A stretch of 14,185 nucleotides of DNA from Hyphomicrobiaceae bacterium (GTDB lineage Bacteria; Pseudomonadota; Alphaproteobacteria; Rhizobiales; Hyphomicrobiaceae), in contig JAGRKR010000637.1 of assembly GCA_020442225.1 (NCBI GenBank), positions 1-14,185 on the forward strand, read 5' to 3'. Of the stretch, positions 1 through 7,220 are shown piece by piece. Made by a program: the position numbers and the translations under genes. Each line of letters opens with the position of its first letter. Position 1 is the first letter of the stretch. A model generated the notes under the pieces. That model was not told where the DNA came from. It did no database searches and saw only the letters and a list, made by a program, of their open reading frames with translations.

Positions 1-521
1 GGTGCAACGGCGGCCATGGCGAGATCCGCGTCGATGAGGCCGACGCGCGGATTGCGCCGGGCGAGTTCGCGCAGTGCCCCATTGAAGGCATGGACCAGGA
101 ATGCCGCCCCATCCGGATGATGCCCGTCGAGCGCCCCGGCCAGCGGTGCTGCGGACTGCGGCAGCGTGGTGACGAGAACCTGCGACGGTGAGGCGGCCGC
201 GAAGCCATCTAGCGCCAAGACAAAAGCAATCGTCTTCTCCTCGACGTGGCGTTGGGCAACGACGCTGGGCTGTCGCCAGTCGCGGGCGTGGAAGCCTCGC
301 GGATCCGTCACGACGACGACGCCGTCCACGGCTTCCCCGTCGCGGCGCATGAGCTCCGGCATGACGACACCGAAGTCAGCTTGCGAGATTCGGGAATCGA
401 ACCCGATCTCGGCGAGCGAGCGCGTGAGCTCCTTTGCGAGTATGTCGGTCGTGGAGAAGCCGAGCAGGCGCAGCCGGACCGACTGTCCGCTCGAAGACGT
501 CTCGTCGCTCCCTATCGGCAT
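1..521 (-). CDS. FkbH-like protein, N-terminal part (runs off the window)
   Basis: An uninterrupted reading frame starts at the ATG at 521-519 and stays open to the window edge, giving about 173 residues. A GGTGGAGG-type ribosome site lies a few bases upstream. The N-terminus carries LRLLGFSTTDIL, then DFGVVMPEL, VVVVTDPRGF, a conserved-looking FNGALRELA and GLIDADLA. This pattern matches what I know of the alpha/beta N-terminal domain of FkbH-type proteins, whose later HAD domain (DxDxT) lies outside the window. FkbH proteins load a glyceryl unit from 1,3-bisphosphoglycerate onto a carrier protein; relatives sit in many polyketide and lipid clusters. It begins 14 bases after the stop of the MaoC-SDR gene, so the two are probably co-transcribed. 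The catalytic domain cannot be seen, so glyceryl transfer is inference. Confidence 0.6.
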   Translation of the reverse strand, partial: MPIGSDETSSSGQSVRLRLLGFSTTDILAKELTRSLAEIGFDSRISQADFGVVMPELMRRDGEAVDGVVVVTDPRGFHARDWRQPSVVAQRHVEEKTIAFVLALDGFAAASPSQVLVTTLPQSAAPLAGALDGHHPDGAAFLVHAFNGALRELARRNPRVGLIDADLAMAAVA

Positions 522-535
522 GAGCGCCTCCACCT

Positions 536-1828
536 TCAGAGCATGAGGTCACCGCCCGTCACGAGCAGGTTCTCGCCCGTGACGAAGTCGGCATATGGCG
601 ACACCAGGAAGAGCACTGCCCCGGCAACGTCCTGAGGCGTCGCGAGGCGGCGCAGCGGTGTGCGCGAGACCATCATCTGCCTGATCCTGTCGGGCACGTC
701 CGCGGTGACGTCGGTCGCGACCATGGAGGGCGAGACCAAGTTTACGCGCACGCGGGCCGGACCGAGTTCCTGGGCGAGGTTCTTGCTCATGGCAAGCAGC
801 GCCCCCTTGGCGGTGACGTACGGCAGCCAGCCGTGGGCTGTCCGGCCGAGAGCCGCGGCGCTAAGTACATTGACGACGCGTCCTTGCCGTTCCTTGAGGG
901 CCGGCAGCGCCGCCTGGATCACATTAAAGACGCCGCCTACGATGTCGTCGAAGGCGCGCTGCATCTGCGACCAGCTGAACGAATCGAACGTTCCTGACGC
1001 GATCCCCGGACCGGCATTGTTGACGAGGATGTCGAGCCCACCTCGGGCCAAGGCCTTCTCGACTAGCCCTGCCGCCGCTGCAGCATCGGTGATGTCGGCA
1101 TCGACCATCGTGGCCGTGCCCCCCCTCTCTCTGATCTCGGAGACGAGGCTGGTAGCCGCTTGCTTGCTCCTCAGGTAACCTGCGACGACGTGAGCGCCGT
1201 GGTCGGCAAGCGTCAGCGCGATGGCCCGCCCGATTCCCCGTGAGGCGCCTGTGACGAGTGCTGTCTTGCCAGATAGCAGGGTTGTCTGCGTCACTGCAGG
1301 CATCGTCAGATCCTTCTCGTCGACGGGGGCGGGACGCAGGACGTTCACACGCGCTTGTCCATCGAGCACCGTCTCGCCGTGCTGATTGAGGATCGTCGTG
1401 CAGATCGTGATGATGCGTGTCTCACGGTCGATCCGCTCGATGCGACCACGCGCGGTCACGGTGTCGCCGACGAAAACCGGGCGGGTGAAATCGATGCTCT
1501 GGGAGAGATAGAGTGCCCCCTCGCCCGGCAACCGCATGCCTACGAGCGCCGACAGCAGGCTCGCGTGTAAGAAGCCGTGGGCGACTGGTTGGCGGAAGTG
1601 CGTACGGGCGGCATACTCGGCGTCGACGTGCAGCGCGTTGTAGTCGCCGGTCAACCGGGCGAACGTTGCGACATCCTCAGCAGTTATCGTGCGCGCGATC
1701 TCCTCGACCTGGCCGACTGCGAGCACATCGATCGGGTCGGCCTGACGAGCGATGTGGGACGGGCGGGCTCCGTCCAGCCCTGGCCTCCCTTCGCTGATTT
1801 CACGGCGCTGATATTGACAGTCACTCAT
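536..1828 (-). CDS. MaoC-type hydratase/dehydratase fused to an SDR reductase
   Basis: This 430-residue fusion has a hot-dog domain at about residues 40-165. It carries the hydratase motif GDYNALH (D62, H67) and the HG pair H84-G85. A short-chain dehydrogenase follows at about residues 185-430, with TGASRGIG at 193-200, NNAG at 270-273, Ser323 and YVTAK (Tyr337, Lys341). The fusion should interconvert 3-oxo, 3-hydroxy and 2-enoyl thioesters, presumably on an acyl carrier protein. Both active sites look intact. It is read divergently from the AcpXL cassette and leads into the FkbH-like gene. The start is uncertain: the ATG at 1828-1826 has no good ribosome site, while GGGAGG occurs inside the frame at about residues 14-16, so translation may start somewhat later. 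The fusion order (hydratase first) is the reverse of peroxisomal MFE-2. Confidence 0.88.
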   Translation of the reverse strand: MSDCQYQRREISEGRPGLDGARPSHIARQADPIDVLAVGQVEEIARTITAEDVATFARLTGDYNALHVDAEYAARTHFRQPVAHGFLHASLLSALVGMRLPGEGALYLSQSIDFTRPVFVGDTVTARGRIERIDRETRIITICTTILNQHGETVLDGQARVNVLRPAPVDEKDLTMPAVTQTTLLSGKTALVTGASRGIGRAIALTLADHGAHVVAGYLRSKQAATSLVSEIRERGGTATMVDADITDAAAAAGLVEKALARGGLDILVNNAGPGIASGTFDSFSWSQMQRAFDDIVGGVFNVIQAALPALKERQGRVVNVLSAAALGRTAHGWLPYVTAKGALLAMSKNLAQELGPARVRVNLVSPSMVATDVTADVPDRIRQMMVSRTPLRRLATPQDVAGAVLFLVSPYADFVTGENLLVTGGDLML

Positions 1829-1856
1829 TGCACCACGCTTAGGCGCAAGACGGCGC

Positions 1857-1862
1857 TGTCAA
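1857..1862 (-). promoter_or_regulatory. Possible -35 box for the MaoC-SDR gene
   Basis: TTGACA reads on the minus strand directly beside the FNR-type palindrome at 1864-1877. Downstream only weak -10 candidates (TAAGCG, CTAAGC) are seen. Transcription from here would begin at or next to the annotated ATG and give a nearly leaderless mRNA. Position and motif only; no strong -10. Confidence 0.3.
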
Positions 1863-1863
1863 C

Positions 1864-1877
1864 CTGATCCAGATCAG
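1864..1877. promoter_or_regulatory. FNR-type operator, CTGAT-CCAG-ATCAG
   Basis: A perfect 14-base inverted repeat of the form CTGAT-N4-ATCAG, close to the FNR/Anr/FixK consensus TTGAT-N4-ATCAA. It lies between the divergent MaoC-SDR and acpXL-like genes. Its exact reverse complement occurs at 10893-10906, next to the gene for an FNR-family regulator. The centre (1870.5) is 31 bases upstream of the centre of a TAGAGT hexamer at 1899-1904, the spacing of a class II FNR-activated promoter (site near -41.5). Confidence 0.8.
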
Positions 1878-1898
1878 ATTCCCTCTTGCAGCACCTCG

Positions 1899-1904
1899 TA
1901 GAGT
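1899..1904 (+). promoter_or_regulatory. Candidate -10 box of the acpXL-cassette promoter
   Basis: TAGAGT matches TATAAT at four of six positions and sits where a class II FNR-dependent promoter would place its -10 box relative to the operator at 1864-1877. The predicted transcript would start near 1911-1912, about 100 bases ahead of the first gene. Inferred from spacing. Confidence 0.45.
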
Positions 1905-2014
1905 CTACGCGTGGGCTGTGCGGTCCGGAACGACCAACCACGCAGCGCATCAATGGGGCGCGACAGCGAGGGCTATCGAATCGCACGCCTGTATGTATTC
2001 AGGGAGACTACCTC

Positions 2015-2311
2015 ATGACTTCGACGTTCGACACCGTTGCTGGCATCATCTCAGAGATCTGCGATCTCCCGCGAGAGAAGATCATGCCCGAGAGTCATGT
2101 CACCGAGGATCTTGGGGTGGACAGTCTCGCCTTCCTCGATGCTGTATTCACGATCGACCAGCACTTCAGCATCAAGATCCCACTCGAGGAGTGGACCAAC
2201 GAGGTCAACGAGGGAAAGGTCCGCGGCTCACGCTACTTTGTGCTCAAGAACTTCTGCGACGAAGTCGACAAGCTCGTCGCCGCCGGTGCCAGCACCGCCA
2301 CAGCAGGCTGA
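2015..2311 (+). CDS. acpXL: Acyl carrier protein of the AcpXL family
   Basis: A 98-residue acidic carrier protein with the phosphopantetheine site DLGVDSL; Ser37 is the attachment residue. Length and sequence follow rhizobial AcpXL rather than housekeeping AcpP. Landmarks are the start [12 protein letters not shown], the stretch after the serine ([12 protein letters not shown]), [17 protein letters not shown], and [12 protein letters not shown]. AcpXL carries the growing very-long acyl chain (27-hydroxyoctacosanoate in rhizobia) in the cytoplasm. The start is set by AGGGAGA at 2001-2007, eight bases before the ATG; an in-frame ATG at 1886 would add 43 residues unlike any ACP and is rejected. 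It is the first gene of the cassette, and the dehydratase gene begins nine bases after its stop. Confidence 0.93.
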   Translation: MTSTFDTVAGIISEICDLPREKIMPESHVTEDLGVDSLAFLDAVFTIDQHFSIKIPLEEWTNEVNEGKVRGSRYFVLKNFCDEVDKLVAAGASTATAG

Positions 2312-2320
2312 GGACTTCGC

Positions 2321-2851
2321 ATGCCGGCTCCCGCGCCGCAGGACGAAATCATGCACATCGACCGCTTCCAGCTAGTCGACCGCGTCGCCGCCCTCGATCT
2401 GAGCACAGCCTCCTTGACTGCGATCGCCTGCGTGCCGTCGGAGCATTCGATCTTCTCGGGGCATTTTCCTGGGCATCCGCTGATGCCGGGCGTGTTGCTG
2501 ACCGAACTGATGGCGCAGACCTGCGGCTTTCTGCTGCTGAGCCTCAACGGCTTCTTGCGCATGCCGTTCCTGGCTGAATTGAAGGAGGTCGGCTTTCGCT
2601 CGTTCGTGCTACCGGGGACGGCGCTGAGCTGCGAGGCCCGGCGTGAGCATGACGGCTCGGGCTACGCTGTGATGCGGGCGAAGGTGCTGCGGCGCGGGGA
2701 GACGAAGCCCGTTTGCGATGGGACTGTCCTCTTCCGTCTCATGGCCTTTCCCGATCCGACGCTGCAGGCTCACATGCACGATCGCGCACGCGAGGTCGGC
2801 CTCGTGCTTGACGCCGAGGGCGTTCGCCTCTCCCTGGGCACTCGGTCATGA
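2321..2851 (+). CDS. fabZXL: 3-hydroxyacyl-ACP dehydratase, FabZXL-like
   Basis: A 176-residue hot-dog dehydratase with the FabZ active-site stretch SGHFPGHPLMPGVLLTELMAQ split over residues 46-66: His48 is the catalytic histidine and Glu62 the catalytic acid. The middle (MPFLAELKEVGFRSF) and the EHDGSGYAV segment resemble rhizobial FabZXL. A C-terminal tail of roughly 25 residues exceeds standard FabZ. It should dehydrate 3-hydroxyacyl-AcpXL to the 2-enoyl form. GAGGA overlapping the preceding stop lies six bases before the ATG at 2321, supporting this start over the in-frame ATG at 2351. Its stop overlaps the start of the next gene in an ATGA, so translation is probably coupled. Confidence 0.9.
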   Translation: MPAPAPQDEIMHIDRFQLVDRVAALDLSTASLTAIACVPSEHSIFSGHFPGHPLMPGVLLTELMAQTCGFLLLSLNGFLRMPFLAELKEVGFRSFVLPGTALSCEARREHDGSGYAVMRAKVLRRGETKPVCDGTVLFRLMAFPDPTLQAHMHDRAREVGLVLDAEGVRLSLGTRS

Positions 2852-4059
2852 GCACGGAAGTCGTGATCACTGGGATCGGCCTGCTCAGCGGCTTCGGTTC
2901 CGGAGCATCGGCACACTGGACCGTGCTCTCCCAGCAGGGCATCGTCCCAAATGTCGACGCGGATCGCTTCGCACCCTACGTCGTGCATCCGCTCGGCGCC
3001 GTCGATTTCGCGCCGCAGATCCCGAAGAAGGCCGACCTCAGGCAAATGGAGACGTGGCAGCGTATCGGCGTCCATGCGGCTGGGCTCGCGCTCGCGGACG
3101 CCGGCATCGCCGGCCGCCTCGAGTACCTGGCCACCACCAACCTGATCGTCGCAGCCGGCAGCGGCGAGCGCGATACCGCGACCGACATGAAGGTGCTCGA
3201 GACGATCGCGGGGCGCGAGGACGCCGATGTCCGCGCGAATGAGATACTGCCGAGCAACCTCAGGCCAACGCTATTTCTAGCGCAGCTCTCCAACCTGCTC
3301 GCCGGAAATATCTCGATTGTGCATAGGGTGACGGGCTCCTCACGAACCTTCATGGGAGAGGAAATGGCAGGCTTTGCGGCCGTCGAGACTGCATTCCGGC
3401 GGATCGCGGCCGGGCAGGGCTCCTTGTTCCTGGTCGGCGGCGCCTACAATGCTGAGCGCGAGGATGCGCTTTTGAACTTCGAGCTGGGCGGCATGCTGCT
3501 CAAAGGGCAGCTTGCATCGATCTGGGAGCGCGCCCAGAGGTCAACAGCCGGGTTTGCGCCAGCGAGCCTCGGTGCCTTCCTCGTCATCGAGGAGCGCGGA
3601 CACGCCGAACGCCGCGGAGCACAGGCATACGCGCAGATCTCCGACGTGCGCACCGGCCGCTGCAATCGCAGCGCCGGCGCAGCCACGGAGAGCCTGCGCG
3701 CTCTCCACGCGCGTCTGCCGTCCGGGCGGAACAAGGGGCCCCTCGCTATCCTGAGCGGTGCCAGCGGCACCGAGCCGGCAACGAGTGAGGAGCGCGCATT
3801 CATCGAAGGACTTTTGGAGAGTCGCCCCGAAACCGCCATCAGGGCCTACGGCTCGCTGCTCGGCCACGGGGTTGAGGCACACTTCCCGCTCGGGCTCGCG
3901 CTTGCAGCGATGGCGTTGAAGAAGGGGCGCTTCTATCCGCCCTTCGATGCGACGGGGATAGAGCGCGAGCTGCTCAGCGCGCCGCCGGAGATCCTGGTCA
4001 CTGGCTGCGGCCACTGGCGTGGTGAGGCCCTTGCCCTCGTGACCGCCGAGGAGGCGTGA
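2848..4059 (+). CDS. fabF2XL: Ketosynthase-fold partner without catalytic cysteine, FabF2XL-like
   Basis: A 403-residue protein with a thiolase/ketosynthase fold. The nucleophile region reads VTGSSRTF (161-168), with Ser164 where cysteine is expected. The first active-site histidine region is degenerate (SGASGTEP, 303-310), while a GH pair survives (His340). The same VTGSSRTFMGEE pattern is, as I recall, normal in rhizobial FabF2XL. It is therefore a family feature and not a recent mutation. By analogy with chain-length factors of type II polyketide synthases, it probably pairs with the active synthase encoded next and helps set chain length; this role is inferred. The ATG overlaps the dehydratase stop (ATGA). 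Confidence 0.88.
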   Translation: MSTEVVITGIGLLSGFGSGASAHWTVLSQQGIVPNVDADRFAPYVVHPLGAVDFAPQIPKKADLRQMETWQRIGVHAAGLALADAGIAGRLEYLATTNLIVAAGSGERDTATDMKVLETIAGREDADVRANEILPSNLRPTLFLAQLSNLLAGNISIVHRVTGSSRTFMGEEMAGFAAVETAFRRIAAGQGSLFLVGGAYNAEREDALLNFELGGMLLKGQLASIWERAQRSTAGFAPASLGAFLVIEERGHAERRGAQAYAQISDVRTGRCNRSAGAATESLRALHARLPSGRNKGPLAILSGASGTEPATSEERAFIEGLLESRPETAIRAYGSLLGHGVEAHFPLGLALAAMALKKGRFYPPFDATGIERELLSAPPEILVTGCGHWRGEALALVTAEEA

Positions 4060-4061
4060 CC

Positions 4062-5357
4062 ATGGCGGAGGAGACACTCGACCGCAAAGGCCGCCCGGCG
4101 GTCGCAGTAACCGGGCTCGGGATCGTCACCTCGCTTGGTCAGGGTGTCGCAGAGAACTGGGCGGCGCTGACTGCCGGGCGCTCCGGCATCAAGCGGATCA
4201 CGCGCTTTCCGACCGAAGGACTACGATCACAGGTAGCCGGCTGCGTCGATCTCCCGCTCTCGCAGCCCTATTCCGCGTACGAGATGTCGCTGGCGCTCGC
4301 TCGCGCGGTCGCGGACGAGGCGCTCGCCCAGTCCGGAATTGAGCGCGCGGGCGGCTTTCCCGGACCGCTGTTTATAGCTACGCCGCCCTCTGAGCTCGAG
4401 TGGCCGGCCCTGCAGTCGCTTTATGCCGCCGCTCCGCAAGTCGGCAAGGGGGACGTCTATCGCGCGCTCGCAGCAGCCGCCCGCGCACCGGAGCGCGCCA
4501 CGTTCATGTCGCTGGCGCCACACGTGCGCTTCGTCGCGATCGCTGACATGCTTGCCGACGAACTCGGCACCCGGGGCCTGCCGGTCTCGATCTGCACCGC
4601 TTGCGCATCGGGCGTGAGCGCGATCCAGCTCGGTCTCGAGGCGATCCGCCGCGGGGAGACGGGCGCGGCGCTCTGCATGGGCGTCGATGCGACCGTGCAT
4701 CCGGAAGGCCTAGTGCGATTCCAACTGCTTTCCGCGCTTTCCACCCACAACGACCCACCAGAGAAAGCGTCGCGGCCGTTCGCTAAGAGTCGCAACGGCT
4801 TCGTCATCGCCGAGGGCGCGGCTGCACTGGTCCTCGAATCGTATGCGGCAGCGAAGTCGAGAGGCGCGCGCATCCTAGGCTTCGTCCGCGGCTGCGGCGA
4901 GCGTGCGGATCTCTTTCACCGCACGCGCTCCAAGCCTGACGGCTCGGCTATCATCGGCGCCATCGCCAGCGCGCTCGACGACGCGGCGACGCTCCCCGAC
5001 GAGATCGACTACGTCAATGCTCACGGCACCGGCACGCTCGAGAACGACAAGATGGAGTGCCTGGCGCTCGCCGCCGTGCTCGGCGAGCGTGTGCATCACG
5101 TGCCGGTCAGTTCGAACAAGTCGATGACAGGACACACGCTCATCGCGGCGGGTGCGGTCGAGTCGGTATTCTCGCTAATGACGATCCTCACCGGCACGCT
5201 GCCGCCGACGATGAACTGCGAGGATCAGGATCCCGCGATCCCCCTCGACGTCGTCGCGGGCGTGAAGCGCGACGCACACGTGACCACGGTGCTGAAGAAC
5301 GCGTTCGGCTTCGGAGGGCAGAACGTGTGTGCCGTTTTCTCGTCTTCGCCCGCCTGA
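4062..5357 (+). CDS. fabF1XL: Beta-ketoacyl-ACP synthase II, FabF1XL-like
   Basis: A 431-residue condensing enzyme with an intact Cys-His-His triad: CTACASG with Cys181, NAHGTGT with His321, and SMTGHT with His358; Lys353 lies in SNKS. The C-terminal glycine-rich loop FGFGGQN is present. It should extend acyl chains on AcpXL with malonyl-ACP. GAGGAGG at 4048-4054 sits seven bases before the ATG at 4062 and fixes the start. An in-frame GTG at 4056 lies too close to that site. The gene begins two bases after the stop of the FabF2XL-like gene, as expected for subunits of a heterodimer. An inserted segment at about residues 105-145 is typical of longer FabF-like paralogs and could shape the acyl pocket. 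Confidence 0.92.
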   Translation: MAEETLDRKGRPAVAVTGLGIVTSLGQGVAENWAALTAGRSGIKRITRFPTEGLRSQVAGCVDLPLSQPYSAYEMSLALARAVADEALAQSGIERAGGFPGPLFIATPPSELEWPALQSLYAAAPQVGKGDVYRALAAAARAPERATFMSLAPHVRFVAIADMLADELGTRGLPVSICTACASGVSAIQLGLEAIRRGETGAALCMGVDATVHPEGLVRFQLLSALSTHNDPPEKASRPFAKSRNGFVIAEGAAALVLESYAAAKSRGARILGFVRGCGERADLFHRTRSKPDGSAIIGAIASALDDAATLPDEIDYVNAHGTGTLENDKMECLALAAVLGERVHHVPVSSNKSMTGHTLIAAGAVESVFSLMTILTGTLPPTMNCEDQDPAIPLDVVAGVKRDAHVTTVLKNAFGFGGQNVCAVFSSSPA

Positions 5358-5401
5358 CCGCAGTGCGCTAGCGGCCGGGACAATGAAAAAGGAGCAGCGT
5401 T

Positions 5402-6175
5402 ATGTCGCAGCAGCGGCAGCGCCGGACGGTGGTCGTGACGGGCGGGGGCAAGGGCATCGGCGAGGCTGTCGTGCGCGCCTTGGCCGCTGACGGCTACGAC
5501 ATGGTAGTGACCTATTGCTCGTCCGTGGTTGCCACGCGCGAGCTTCTGGACGAACTCGCGCGCCTGCATCCGGATCAAATGTTCTCCGGCCTCCCGGCGG
5601 ATCTCGTGGACGCTGCACAGGTCGAGTCACTCGCCGCCACACTAGAACGGATGCCTCATCTCTACTGTCTCGTTCACAATGCGGGCGCGACCGCCGACGC
5701 ACTGGCGGCGATGCTCGACCAGGGGCGTGCACAGGCGCTCATGCAGATCAATTTCTTCTCCATGACGCGCCTGATCAAGGCGGCGCTGCGTCCGATGCTG
5801 AGGGGCCGGGCCGGCCGCATCGTCGGCATCGGATCGATCACGGCGACGCGCGGCTCTCAGGGCAATGCGGCCTATGCCGCGAGCAAGGGCGCCATGGCGA
5901 GCTACATGCGCTCACTGGCGGTCGAGGTCGGCGCCAGGGGCGTCACCGCCAACGTCGTAGCGCCCGGCTACGTCGACACGGGGATGCTCGCGCCCTACGC
6001 GGGTGCGCGCGAGGCGGTCGAACGGCAGATTCCGGTCGGTCGGTACGTGCGGCCGGAGGAGGTTGCCGGACTTGTCGCTTTCCTCGCCAGTCCGCTAGCC
6101 GCGTCTATCACCGGCGCCGAAATCGCGATCGACGGCGGCCTCTCGGCAGCGATCGCGATCGGGCGGGGAAAATAG
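5402..6175 (+). CDS. 3-oxoacyl-ACP reductase, FabG-like SDR
   Basis: A 257-residue classical short-chain dehydrogenase: TGGGKGIG at 13-20 (NADPH loop), HNAGAT at 92-97, Ser145, YAASK (Tyr158, Lys162), PGYVDT at 188-193 and a C-terminal IDGG. It should reduce 3-oxoacyl-ACP to 3-hydroxyacyl-ACP and so complete an elongation cycle with its neighbours. AAAAAGGAG precedes the ATG at a good distance. The canonical rhizobial acpXL cassette, as I know it, has no ketoreductase here and relies on the housekeeping FabG. Its placement between fabF1XL-like and adh-like genes is thus unusual. The 44-base gap before it and ten-base gap after it keep it within the operon. Confidence 0.9.
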   Translation: MSQQRQRRTVVVTGGGKGIGEAVVRALAADGYDMVVTYCSSVVATRELLDELARLHPDQMFSGLPADLVDAAQVESLAATLERMPHLYCLVHNAGATADALAAMLDQGRAQALMQINFFSMTRLIKAALRPMLRGRAGRIVGIGSITATRGSQGNAAYAASKGAMASYMRSLAVEVGARGVTANVVAPGYVDTGMLAPYAGAREAVERQIPVGRYVRPEEVAGLVAFLASPLAASITGAEIAIDGGLSAAIAIGRGK

Positions 6176-6185
6176 GGGGAATACC

Positions 6186-7220
6186 ATGCGCGCGCTGCAG
6201 GTCACCGGGGAACGCCGTCTCGAGCTCACCGACATCGACGCACCCGGTCCGCCTGCTTCGGGCGAGGTGCAGGTGGCGATCAAGGCCGTTGCGCTCAACC
6301 ATATCGATGTGTGGGGCTGGCGCGGCATGGCTTTCGTCAGGCGCAAGCTGCCGATCATCCTCGGTGCGGAAGCGGCAGGCGAAATCGCGTTGCTCGGTGA
6401 AGGCGTTCGAGATCTCGCGATCGGGGACACGGTGGCGCTCTACGGTGCGCTCACCTGCGGCGAGTGCCGTGCTTGTCAAGCTGGCCGAGACAACTTCTGC
6501 GGGTTGAGTGGTTCGGTTGGCAACATATTTGGCTTTCACATCGACGGCTTCGGCCGCGAGCTCATGAACATTCCGGCCCGCCTCGCCGTTCCCGCACCGG
6601 CCGGCCTCGACGTGACCGCCGCCGCGCTCGCGGCGATCACTTTCGGCACGCCCGAGCACATGCTGTTCGACAACGCGCGCCTGCAGGACGGCGAGTGGGT
6701 GCTCGTGCATGCGGGTGGCTCCGGCATCGGCTCAGCCGCCATCCAGCTAGCCAAATCTGCCGGTGCGACGGTCATCACCACGGTCGGCAGCGACGAGAAG
6801 GGCCGCAGAGCCACGGGTCTCGGCGCTGATCACGTCGTCAACTACCGTAGTGAGGCGTTCGAGAGTCGCGTGCGCCATCTCACTGGCCGCGCTGGCGTTG
6901 ACGTCGTGTTCGAGCACGTCGGTCCCGACACGTTCGCAGGTTCGATGTTTTGCCTGAAGCGCGGCGGCCGGCTCGTCACCTGTGGTGCAACGACGGGCAT
7001 TCAGGCGAAGATCAATCTCTTCACCCTTTATCAGCAGCAGCTGCGCCTCATCGGCAGCTTCGGCTGCACAACGTCGAACATGCGCTCTGTGATGAAGAAG
7101 ATGGCGGCCGGCACCGTGCAACCCGTCATCGACACGGTGCTCCCCCTCGAACGCATCGCGTATGGCCTCGCGCGTCTCGAATCGCGCGACGTTTTTGGGA
7201 AGATCATAGTGCAATTCTGA
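6186..7220 (+). CDS. adh2XL: Zinc-type medium-chain dehydrogenase, Adh2XL-like
   Basis: A 344-residue MDR-superfamily oxidoreductase. The structural zinc lobe is complete (Cys91, Cys94, Cys97, Cys105 in TCGECRACQ and NFC), and the nucleotide loop is HAGGSGIGSAAIQLAK at about 175-190. The position of the usual catalytic zinc cysteine reads NHIDVW, so the catalytic zinc site seems incomplete, as in many quinone-reductase-type members. The same kind of gene stands next to last in rhizobial acpXL cassettes, before lpxXL. A role as enoyl-ACP reductase is plausible because the locus shows no FabI, but this is inference. AGGGGGA stands six bases before the ATG. The gene ends the tight part of the operon; a 153-base gap follows. 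Confidence 0.82.
   Translation: MRALQVTGERRLELTDIDAPGPPASGEVQVAIKAVALNHIDVWGWRGMAFVRRKLPIILGAEAAGEIALLGEGVRDLAIGDTVALYGALTCGECRACQAGRDNFCGLSGSVGNIFGFHIDGFGRELMNIPARLAVPAPAGLDVTAAALAAITFGTPEHMLFDNARLQDGEWVLVHAGGSGIGSAAIQLAKSAGATVITTVGSDEKGRRATGLGADHVVNYRSEAFESRVRHLTGRAGVDVVFEHVGPDTFAGSMFCLKRGGRLVTCGATTGIQAKINLFTLYQQQLRLIGSFGCTTSNMRSVMKKMAAGTVQPVIDTVLPLERIAYGLARLESRDVFGKIIVQF

Noticed and set aside
166..635. Plus-strand open frames opposite the FkbH-like and MaoC-SDR genes, and similar long open frames opposite most other genes
   Set aside because: High GC content opens such frames; they lack ribosome sites and recognisable domains, while the opposite frame encodes clear family motifs.
1886..2014. 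N-terminal extension of the AcpXL-like protein from an in-frame ATG at 1886
   Set aside because: The 43 extra residues do not resemble an ACP, and a good AGGGAGA ribosome site precedes the ATG at 2015; 1886 also lies upstream of the predicted transcript start.
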